The notes beneath the pieces were generated by a model. The model saw only the letters and a program-made list of their open reading frames with translations, ran no database searches and was not told the DNA's origin. Position numbers and translations under genes: made by a program. From Enoplosus armatus (taxonomy: Eukaryota > Chordata > Actinopteri > Centrarchiformes > Enoplosidae): a DNA stretch of 64,000 nt. This document shows, in pieces, positions 24,701 through 35,700 of this stretch. Each line of letters begins with the position of its first letter. Within the stretch, counting starts at the first letter, position 1. The stretch lies in contig NC_092189.1 of the NCBI RefSeq assembly GCF_043641665.1, forward strand, positions 15,716,833 through 15,780,832. Direction: 5' to 3'.

Positions 24701-25596
24701 GCAGTAATGGCATTTTGACAGGACTGACAGAACAACATCAATAGTAAACATCTGGCTTCCCAGAATCAATGAGGAAGAGATTCTTTTGAAGTTAATTTTG
24801 CACCAGACACAGACCCAGGCATCTAATTCAAGAGCCAAAGATATAGATTTTTCCACTAACGGTGCAATTTGAGTAAGGGGCACTGCTCACTTTTTCCAGA
24901 CTGGAAAATCTTCTGAACTTTAAGTCTCTCCACTGACACACAAATCCCACAGCTGAGTGAGGGCAGCATACTGAGGCACATTCTTCTTAGTGTAGTACAA
25001 AGCACTCTGGGAAATGTAGGCAATGGGACGTCACTAAGGTAGAAGATGATGACAGATACATTCTTTATCAAAAGGACATCACAATAAATGTAAACAAGAG
25101 AGCGTTACAAAGTCATTCCTGCAAAGCCAGAGAATTTAAGATTAAAGCTGCACTAATCAATATTTTAATGTTAATGATAAAGAGACTGTGTATTATAAAA
25201 GAGGTTGCTTGTCGTGACGAACACAGAGATTTATCACCCAACTCTGTACAGAGTGTTTTAGTGTCTTTCACTTTTCAGCTTGGTTCACTCTCACCGCTCT
25301 CATCAACCTTGTTTCCAGCTGCAGCAGGCAGCTGTTTTTAGTTAAAAAGCTCAGATTAGAAGTACGAGATGGTGAAGTGTTAATAATTTACTTGCTGGTT
25401 TGTGTCTCTCTGTAGACAGGCATTCAGAATCTCCAGATCCTACTTCAGCATGGTGCTGCTGGACGAGCTCGGACTGGACCGAGAGCGCTTCATTACCCCG
25501 ATGGCGTCGGATGAGCTGTTCTCCTACATCGATAGCTTCCTGCTGGATGAAGAGGAACGAGAGAGGCTGGAGCTCCACAGAGACTTCTGTGACTAA
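18734..25596 (+). CDS. srpx2: Sushi repeat-containing protein X-linked 2
   Basis: Ten coding exons: 18734-18779, 21534-21611, 22282-22473, 23014-23190, 23452-23575, 23665-23786, 23911-24090, 24191-24324, 24418-24539 and 25416-25596, giving 451 residues. Domains in order: signal peptide (about 1-18, [15 protein letters not shown]); an acidic linker ([12 protein letters not shown]); sushi 1 (about 42-105); sushi 2 (106-164); an HYR domain (165-246, with [11 protein letters not shown]); sushi 3 (247-306, [17 protein letters not shown]); and the C-terminal SRPX-type DUF4174 domain (about 307-445, with [17 protein letters not shown]). Each sushi domain is one exon with symmetric phase-1 borders, and the HYR domain is split over two exons. 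Known role: secreted chondroitin sulfate proteoglycan that binds uPAR, acting in angiogenesis and excitatory synapse formation. SRPX is the alternative, but position next to tspan6 and sytl4 supports srpx2. The start follows the signal peptide; an in-frame upstream ATG at 18482 was not used. Confidence 0.95.
19545..20455. repeat. GTACTTGAGTA-family element split by a TCGATTAATCG-type repeat
   Basis: The left end is at 19545 (AAGTATTCAGATCCTTTACTT) and the right end at about 20455 (GGTTATTTTTCAGCACTGC). In between, about 20035-20250 is a TCGATTAATCG-type repeat beginning GCTGCAACAATTAGTCGATT. The left half includes GTGTCAAAAATTAAAGTACT and the right half AAAGTACAAGTACCTCAAAG. Lies in srpx2 intron 1. 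Confidence 0.55.
21624..21722. repeat. (CA)n microsatellite beside the srpx2 exon 2 donor
   Basis: About 100 nt of CA with scattered CAGACA variants, starting roughly a dozen bases inside srpx2 intron 2 (donor GTGCGT at 21612-21617). Histidine/threonine-rich open frames in this region are products of the repeat. Confidence 0.95.
22517..22907. repeat. TIR element, family AACAAATCCCATGAA, copy 1
   Basis: Left end ATTCAACAAATCCCATGAAA and right end TTCAGGGGATTTGGTGACAA are inverted copies. Shared internal blocks with the 35042-35484 copy are GTGTAGCCAAAACCTG, GCCCAGTTGTTT, TTAGCCTTTT and ATGGGCTTGG. Lies in srpx2 intron 3. Confidence 0.6.
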
Positions 25597-26064
25597 TTTG
25601 ATAAACCTCTCTGGTTGCCACGGTGATAAACTCATCAGTATTACAAGATGAGGAAGGACAAACAACCAGAAACCAGGTCCAGAGGGACATTAGGGGGGAA
25701 AAGGAGGACAAGAAGGCAGTTCCTCATGTTCAAATGTGATCGCTATACAACACTGAAGTGCTAGCACTGTTTTCTCTATATCACATCATGTGAAAGGCAT
25801 GGAGGCCAGAAAATGGACATCAAAGCTGCAATATAGCATTAGTACACAAACATTTTGAAACAGACACATAAAATTAGGTTGGATGCGTGATGTGGATTAG
25901 TAGTTTTTGTAAACAGTAAATCTGATACTTAATGAGAACTAAACCCGACAACCACTTCTACACTGAGGGACTACTCGAGTGGATAGATCATTTTAAAATG
26001 CAGCTGGTATTTTGAGTGTAATACAGAGTTGAGACAATCGAGCATGTCTTTGGTTTGGTTAATT

Positions 26065-26070
26065 TTTATT
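26065..26070 (-). terminator. Candidate poly(A) signal for sytl4
   Basis: TTTATT on the plus strand, AATAAA in the sense of sytl4, about 730 nt past its stop codon and 470 nt from the convergent srpx2 stop. For srpx2 the first plus-strand AATAAA seen downstream is at 26494-26499, so the two 3'UTRs may overlap. Confidence 0.35.
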
Positions 26071-26799
26071 GGGGGAACAGAATATTCAAGGCAACCTTGA
26101 GGTGAACGCGACTCTGATCACACTCCGATGAGGAGTTAAGAGTTTAAAATCTACATTTATATCTGCAAAGAGACAAATTTAATAAGTTCAAATAAGGCTT
26201 TTTATGCAACTTATATAAATATATTTTTACATAATAGTATCAATGTAAAATGAAATGCTATATATTAAGCTAAGCACAATTTGTTGGATGCAACACCAGA
26301 ACATTTTGTATAATATCAGTTTATAATGAATGGTTTTCCCAGGTATCAGTGTAATTCTGTACACAATTATAAAGAAAAGGGTGACACATGGTGACAATGT
26401 TTCTGTGCTGTGCAGGATTTTGAATTGCAATACTATATACAGCATGAATTTCTGAATTTTAAAAACATAAAATGACTGTGGCAGTGCTCTTAAAATAAAT
26501 CCAGAGTGTAGTGTTGTCATGCTTTGGCACATTTTCACCAGTTACACCAGTCTGCAGTCGGGGGGGGGGGAGGTGATAAAGATGAACTCCATACAGGGAG
26601 GCAGGTGTGAGCAGATGTTAAGTGTTCAGCAGGCTAATGAACTGTGTGCCAATCAGCTGTGTGTTGGTTCACTCCAGTAGACAAGCTTCTGGTCCGATAA
26701 GCTTATTAATCCACAATCTCATATTTGTCTCAGACCCTGCAGTGTCTCCCCATTTCAGTCTCTGAATTTTTTTTCTAGGGGTCCAGGCCTGTGCTGTCC

Positions 26800-29700
26800 T
26801 CATTTGGCCTTATCCTTCTCCATAGTGGAACGCAGTGGAAGAGTGCCCTCTGCCCACGAGTCGGGGTACTGCATCATCTTGTGCCACAGACTGATCTCCT
26901 CTCCAACTGAGTCCATTTCCACTTCCTCTTTTCCTATTTTTACCGTGCCTGCAGGGGTAAAGATTACACAGTGAATGCAAAATGAGTGCAGAGTCTGTTC
27001 CTATTAATGATGGCAAATTCCTTTCACTCACTTAATTTCCACACAGGGGAAAGCACATGGAAGCCTTGTAGGTGCTTCTGCAGTAATTTAAAATGAAGTG
27101 TGTCTTTCTCACAAAGGCAATTAAGCTTTGACAATAAAACTATTAAAACTAGAAAAGGGTAGATATTTTCTTTTTATGAAGATGAATTAAACTCCAGTGT
27201 TATGCCCATGTCAAGCGGTAAGAGCGCAACATAAGAAGTTAAAAGGCTGCCAACCAAGATCTAAACACTGAATTGCGTTTAAAGTGAAATAATTACTGCT
27301 ATAAAAAGGTGCAATGGTGACAATAAGCTGAAGCAGTATAACTCAGGGTGAACCAAGGTCAACACATCAAACAAAAGAGAATATACCTCCTCAAAAATAC
27401 CAACTAACCTAAGTGAAACAAAGACATTCATTAAACCCAACTCCCTGAGATAAAGCAAAAACAACTGACCCCTACAGACCACCTTTTCTAAAAAGGTGTA
27501 CTAGTCCATTTACAACACGATACTCACAGTAAACCAACTAAGGCAATCTATCAATCTGAATTGTGTCTGTTACCTTTTCCAGAGCTGAGGCGGACTCCTC
27601 CCAGGAATTCATTGCTCAACAAGGCCTCTCTGTCCCACACAGTCAGCTCCAGACACATTCCCTTCAGCTGCTCCAGAGCCAGCTCCCTATACACAAATGT
27701 GTGGTCATAGTGGGGGTTCAGGTTCTTCTTCACAACTGCAGTCTTCCTCTTTGTGGTCTTTGACTTACTTGGGAACAAGTACCTGCAGAACCACAAACGC
27801 AGAGTTTGTTTAAAAAGAGAAATGCTTGCATGAAAACAGAGTCAACAGTTTATCACTAACCCTTTAACAAAGCTATCCGAGGTGCCTCCTGGTTTCATTG
27901 CCATCAAATTCTTTGCCTCTTTAATTAGGACATGCAGCTCTCCTCCTTCCTCACTCACCGCCTTTTTGCCTGAGGAGAAGAAGACGGACACACTTAGACA
28001 ATTAAGGTAATGTGTATCAAACGCAGCTAGAGCTCTTCTTTTCATCGTCTTACCTTTAACTTTCTCAGCTGTTGGCTTTTTAGGTGTGATATACTTCAAG
28101 CAGATCACCAACTCTCCTTTGTACTGAGCAAAAGCTGAAGCCGGCAGAGAAGAGGCTGCCTGTGTAAGAAAAGTACATTATATTTAGAACACACAAGAAA
28201 CCCAAACAACAATACAGCAAACATGTCATCCCCACTAACGTGCAGGCTTCTACACTGAAACCTGATTAATACCGGATGGCTGAGGCTGATACAGATGTTG
28301 ATATTTGAGTGTGGAAAAAAATCCCATAAACAATATACCAACTAATAAACATAGACAACCATATGTACCAAGGGTTCCTTTGAGTTTGGTTATTAGAGTT
28401 ATTACAAAGAAGTGTGCAGCGGCTGGATATTCCCCGAATAACAATTCAACCTGAATCTGTTTTAAACAGTTAAGAGTTTTCAGCTCGTCAAAATGTCATG
28501 GAAACTCACTTGGTATTCATGGTACTTTTGTGTTCTGCAATTTCCTTTTGCACATCTGCCAACAGATATATTGATAGCAATATATCTGTGAGGACCAGGA
28601 TCTATACTGGTCAGGCTCTACTACCTGCAGCCAATCAATAAGCTTCACCTTGTTTTGATTTGCTTTGAACTTTGTGCCACTCACTCCTTTAAAAACATGC
28701 TGAAGTGCAGTGGTGAGAAAATTTCATCAGTTTTGTCAAATATGGCAGACAAAAACACATGTACAAAAAACTAACATTGCAGTTTGTTGGCTTACATGAC
28801 AGCTTGTCAATATTTGTCAATCAATAACACCTCTGTTGGATAGTTTAAGCTGATGACTGCTGTTCCTCCTCGTTGATGGACACAAATTATTTGGCCTTTT
28901 TGGAGCACTTTTGTTAATTTGAAAACTGACTTACAAAGTGTTGATTTCCAGACTTTTGTTTTCTGAGTAGCACTATGGAGCAATATTTTACATGTGGGTC
29001 ACCTTTTTTTTGATCTCGTGCAAAGGCACAAGTTTGCACATGTACATGGGTGACCTGGTTCTCTCCTGCCAATGGTTTCACACTATTGTGCTGATCCACA
29101 GGTGGTGGTAATGCACTACCAAATACAGAAATGTGCCAGCAAGACAGGGAAGAAGAGTGCTAGCTAGTAAACGTATTTGTAAAGAACGCAGGCTTCAAAT
29201 GTCTTTAAGTCCTTTTCCTTGAAGTGTGTACATTATTTTGTCGACACTGTTACACATGTAATGGACAAACAGACAAAAAAACAAAGATATACATCCTCAT
29301 TAAAAAAGGTGTTCTGTGGAGTTTTTAACAAGGACGCACAAAAGCAGAGAAAAAGACGACTGACGTAAACAACGCAGGTTTAAAACTTAAAAACTTAAAT
29401 TAGCTTGGCAAGTGTTTTATGAGGAAGGAAATGCATTCATCATGTTTGTTGACCTCGAGGATTCACATAATGAGTTTTGGTGAGAAACACTGAATGTATA
29501 CATTTGTTTGTTTACCAGAAAACTCCACAGAGCACCTTTAACACAAAGTTCATCATCATACGGTAAAGACAAATCCAGAGTCTCTGATCTACCTTCGCCA
29601 TGAGAGCCAAACGGTCCTCGTGCAAGGTGTCGAGGTCTCGGCAGTCCAGAGGGATTTCAACCTCTCCCAAGAAGGTGTTGCGGCTCAGGCGACCATGATG

Positions 29701-32700
29701 CCAGACTGATATCAACATGGAGCGGGTGCACAGCTGAGAGCGGCTGATGGAGTACTGGTAGAGGAAGATGAGGAAGAGAAGACAGGATGGATCAAAGGCC
29801 TATCTCAATACTGACACAGTGGTGGAGAAGTCTTATATAATTTTAATGCTCTGGTGCTGAGGGAGGTTTAAATAAATCATGGAACGTAGATTAAAGCAGA
29901 AAATTGATTCAGATTTTATTGGAAGATGCATCTGAAATCTAAATAATTACCTCCTTCCAAACTTTTAAAGAGCAGATCCAAACTCAAAGAGCAATCATGT
30001 GTTACAAATTGATTCGCGCGGCTAATTTCCCCTTCACCATTTTTTTAGTCACCGTATTTGAGCTGACTCGACATTGGAAGCCAGGACCGACCAAAATCAA
30101 TATTTGACGACAGCTATTCTAATCTGCAATGTCAATATCAATCTTAAGGTCTCTGTAGGTGTGGTCATTATTTGCAGCAGGCACGGCGCAAGGTCACTAA
30201 TCAGGGAGTGTCATTGAATCAACAGGATAAAGTCAACAGTTACAGTAAGAAGGGTGCCAGTTATAAACCATCACCTTCAGTGTTTCTTTGTAGACGGGGT
30301 TGGCTGTGTTTCTCTTGATGCTGGTCTTCCTTTTGCTCTGGCGAGATTTGTCAGGGAGTAGATAACATTTGACATAACTGAAACACAAAAACAGAAAATA
30401 TGTCAAACAGTGTTTCTCCCTTGTACATTGGATACTGGTCTTTTGCTGTATTTCCTGACTAAATGCTATGAAAAATATCTGTTGACATACAGTTTCCTGT
30501 GGAGTTCAAGTAATCAGCTCTGGGATGTGAGACTTTGTAAACACAGAAACCTCTTATCTACACTGATCAAAGCTGTGTAAACATCACTGAGGGGTGTGTG
30601 TCTGCAGTAGAAAAATGTGTCACAATCAGCACTGCTGCTCAATGTGAGGGCCAAAGTTTGAGCAAACTGTGCGTCAAATGATCTGTTCTACCCAGTGGAG
30701 CTTCACATTACAGCTACACTTCGAAAAATAACATTTACGGGTTGGAAAGCTGCCGTGAGACGTCGCCGCAGGCCAGCCCTTGGCACTCCTTGATGAAGAC
30801 CTGGAGGCTCTGGGTGTGTTCGTCGTAGTTCATGGAGAAGACAATGTCTCCGCTCACGTCCACGCTGTCAAAGTCTCCTGCTTCACTGTAAATACTCATC
30901 AGGCTGCCCAGTGTGCTCTGGAGAAACAGACATGTACCTGACCTGAATAAATAATCATTAACAATTCCTGTGTTTCATTAATACCAAATATTGACATTTA
31001 GATAATATCTGGACAGACGTGCTCTAAAAAGGCTTAATGCTGCAGATCACAGTGCAATCATACATAATAAATGCTGAAGGGTAAACAGAAAGTGAGTCAG
31101 GGACAAACAAACACATTAGCAGAGTTCAGGATAATTCTGTCAATATCTAAATCCAGAGTGACAGCATGAAAGTCATGTTGGCCTCAGCTTTGCGTTCCCC
31201 TGAGGCTTTGGTAACTATAGAAACATTTTGCTATCCTTTACACATCAATTTCACACTTCCTATCTTGCTGGAGGATATCCTGAGGTTATAGATGCTCGTT
31301 TAGATTATCCAACATCAGTTCTGTTCTGAGAGACATAATGAGTTGCTGTTCAAAGAGCCTTTAGAGGACTAATGCGAGCTGAGAGAAATGTCAATACTTT
31401 ACCTTTGAGCTACGCAGGCTGGAGGAGCTCGAAGCCATTGTCCTTTTATGAAAACTAACCAAGCTGTCAATATCTTCCTCCTCCTCTCCATCTTCCTGTG
31501 GCAATAAAAAGAAACATTTAGAGGGCTGATCATAGACACACAGGGTTTTTGTTGCCGGCCATAATAAGATTTGTGTCATTAAAAAATAAAACAAAAGAAG
31601 TCTGGTTTCTCTTTGTGTCATAGATTGACCTGAAACACCAACAGTCTTAAAAAGGTCATTGAGGACAGGCCTTGAACCTCAATAGTCAAGTTAAAAAGAA
31701 AAATCAACTATACATAGCAGGTTTTAATGTTAGCTGCTAAAATCAGGGGATGGCCTTCTTTTGAGCTCCTGCATTTGGCTGCGATCACGCAGGAAATAAT
31801 CCACCACAGAAAAAGACAAAATAACTCAAATATAGCCTCAGCAGACCAGAATTAAACAGAATTAAATGTAGCTACTGAACATGTTTCATTTAGAGCAGTG
31901 GTTCTCAAACTTTTTCTGTCATAGTCATGACCCCCTTCAGAAGCTGAAAAAGGTTCATGCCTTGCAACCAGCACTTTTGCTTATTCATGCAACTTCAGGT
32001 CTGCTCAACATCCAGTTTTGTGTCCCTATACTGACGTTTTCACATTGTGGTGCCCTCACGGGGGCGAATGTTTTGCCTGCTGAATATGGCAGTGCACTTC
32101 CAGGCTTCAGTTGAACAGAACATATTCATGACAAAATAGTATATAAGAGAATCAAAAGTTAGATTTTTTTAAAGCAAACTACGTACCTGTATGTCTAGGC
32201 CGGGTACAGAATGACTCCTTTTGCCCATTGAGGCCTCTGATGCGTCAGGTTCATCACGCAGGTCCAGCGTAGATACATACTCTGTTATAAACATGCAGAC
32301 CAGCAATTAAGCTGCGAAACACATAATGTTTTCATTTGATTCTGGAAGAAAAACAACAGCATTGCACATGGTAACATAAAGATGCTAACCAGGAGGCCTC
32401 GGGTCTCGTTTGACACTCTTCTTGAAAAGTCTATCAACATCAAAATCTGGGCTCGAACTGACCGGTTTAACTTCTGGGGCCTGGAGAGAAGCATGGAGTC
32501 ACAGTCAGAAAAAAGAAGATAAAATGGCTTGAGACAGAAACATGACCATGTCACTTGAAAGCACCTTACAGTGTTAGCTTCTGTGTCGGTGCTAACGCTA
32601 ACAATATCTACTTTGACTGGGACGGCCGTTCTGGAAACTCTGGATCCTGCTGGGCTGGACAGAACTGAGGGCTCGTCTCTCCTGTGTGATGATACAAATC

Positions 32701-35700
32701 ATTATCAATCACAGCTACAACTTTTTACATTCAAATACATATAAAATAACAATAATAAAATATACAAATATCATTGACATTAGCCTGATACTGGCAACTG
32801 AGACATCTCAGCAAGTTTTGCATGCTAGGCTTTACTTTAACCACAAATATCATGACCAGGACTCTTTCATGCACTTTAATAAAGTTATTCATTCATGCAC
32901 GGACGTTCAGGCAGATCACCTTACTCAGCATGCAAAAAGACAACAGTGTTACAACCAAACTCGATCTTTAACTATGCAATCACAAAGTATAAGGTCACAG
33001 GCACAAGAAAACACTTCTCCCCCCTCAGGTTAAGTTTTATTGAAATCTACATATACTGCAATGTTTTAACTGTAAATAACATTTTTGATTTTTAAATTAC
33101 GTCTCCGCTATAACACTTTTGCAGGCCAACTAATCCAAATGTATTTTTTAATAAAGCATTGTGACTACTTATCTATCTGGTTGTTTAAAGGTCGCTTACT
33201 GTAGAAAGTGAGATTTCCATGTCTTTTTTTATTATAAAGCAGGTCTAAGTGATATAGAAATACTAAAAAAACAAAACATTCAGTCCACGGAGAAATGCAC
33301 ACAGCCCGCATTCATTAACTGTGCCTTTAAACGAGCTGTCAGGACTTCTGTATGGTTGTGATGTCACAACTATACAGTCACTGCACTCAGCCACGCCTCC
33401 AGCAGTTCATCTGGTCCAGGCACAGCACGCCCACCAAGTACAGGGACGCTCATCAAGCCCCTCAGTCTGTCTGAGTTATTCGACCGCTCTGCTCAGGACT
33501 ACTCGTCAAGTTTTTGGAGGTTGTTCAGTTTGTCTAAAACGGCTTGTTTCAGACGGAGGGTGAACTGTGATCTGGCAAAGCTACTCTAGTAGAATCCCAG
33601 AATACAAATATAGAGCTGCAATGAGCATTATATGGGACATTTAAGGAATTTTAAAACAACTTACAATTTAGTTGATCAACATTCTCCTTTAAAAATGATC
33701 TAACCCTGGTCTGGCTGTCTCAGCCTCACACTAGACTAGTCCAGTACCCTGACCAGCTGTGGGGCAGGAGGGTCTAACCCTACACTTCCTGCCTCAAATG
33801 TTGCTTTGAAGTTAGCAGGTAGTGTTTGCACCTTTTAGAATAACTACAGAGTGAGTTTACCTTGGTTGTTCAGGGGTCACACGGCCAGACTCCGTCTCAG
33901 TTTTACTGCTAATTATACTGGCGTTTTCTGCAGACTCTGTGTCGCTGCGTGTTAGCTTTGACCAAACTTCCTCCTTTGATTCAAATGATTCCCTTGAAGC
34001 AAGTGATCCTGTATTCTCGCTTGAATGGCTGTCAAAAGAAAATATACGACAAAAAGGTTGAGATCCTCTTCTAGGTACATTTCTAAAACTGATGTGAAGA
34101 ACGATTGCGCACCCTTTGTTATCTGTCTGATCTCTCTGCCTGGCCCGAGGCACAGGAGTGGGAGGGTCTGGGTTTATTTCAGTACTTCTCAACAGAATTT
34201 CTCCTGTTGTCTCACGCTTCTTCACTGTAACACACAACAAAAGTTAAATCACGCTTCCATGCCAGTTAAACAAAATGTTATCATGTTACTGCAGTTTTGA
34301 ATATTTCTCTCCTACTTCTGAACAACATTTCTGTGATTGTGAGTATTTCATCGGCCCAGGCTGCGGGCTGTTTACATTCCTGATTGAACAGTTGATACCT
34401 ACTTCCTCTTCCTGTACTCACACTGAGGCCTCTTTTTCAGGGAAACTCTCACTAAGTCATGTCCAGGCGTTGTAGAGAAACGGTTGACCCTTTGATCGTA
34501 GAACCAGTCACCTGTCCTTTTCTTTAGATCCCTGGAATCCAATATAAATAAAATTTCAACTCAATCATCAGTTAAAAGACAATTTGAAAAAGGTCAATGG
34601 TAAGCCATGTGCTGTGAGCACTTTAATATTTTATGCTGCTGTTATGATTATTTAAAATAAAAGACATCTATTACAGTCAGCAGCACATGCTACAGTTGGT
34701 AATTGTGAGGGACGTTAAATGTATTGACAGGTAGATGTGGGATATATTGGACTTTTGATACAAGTCTCTTTACATACTAATGATACTGGACCTCCTCATT
34801 GGCCACATAAACAGTCTGTGAGACCAATAATGATCTCTCATTTGGCACATTTTATATATTTGATGACCAACAGTTTGCAAATTTCATATTTTCTTTCATG
34901 TAAAGGAAAATGTATCTAAAATAGTAAAAATTTCAAGATTATAAATTTAAGCACAGAATACTACTTATTAGTGACTTCACTGTAAATAATTTTTTTAAAT
35001 GACCGTTTACTTTAAAGGATGAGGATTATATGTTTTTTTTATTGTCAACAAATCCCATGAACAGATCAAAACAAACAAAATACTACAAGTATTGTCTGTG
35101 TATCCGAAACCTGATATAGTTTATTCCTCTGTGTCGTAGAGCTCCATTGTCATCAAAACTTTTAAACACATTAATGAGCCACTCGGCTGCGCTGGGTGTC
35201 ATGTCTCTTTATTGCCATGATATCACACACTGTCGTTTATTTTCACTCAATCCCTCATACACTGAACATGTTAATCACAGCACCAAATGTGCATCAATCT
35301 ACCGCTGAATAGTCTTAAATAGATGCACTATTTACTCCTGTTTGAGTAGCCGTTGCTTACCACTTCAGAGCCCAGCTGTTTTGTAAATTACTTAGCCTTT
35401 TCAAAATGAAAGTATATATTTATTACTTTTACACCTTCATTAGGTATGAATGGGCTTGGGGCTTTTCATGGGATTTGTTGTCAATCTGAAAAATATCTAA
35501 ATCTAAAATTGTTTTGATCCAGACACAATATTTGTAAATACAAAGATTATGGAAAGTTAAAGGAGAGTATAAATGAAACAGTCTCTTACGACTCTTTGGC
35601 ACACACACTGCACAGCCAGGATCCTTCGGGGAGGGCTGTTCGGCAGTTACGGCACACGTGGTGATTGCACATCTTACACTGGCTGGAGAAAACAGTCAGT

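Noticed and set aside
27200..27260. tRNA-like phrase (CAAGCGGTAAGAGCGCAAC)
   Set aside because: Lacks the acceptor stem and T-arm consensus; inside a sytl4 intron with no cloverleaf.
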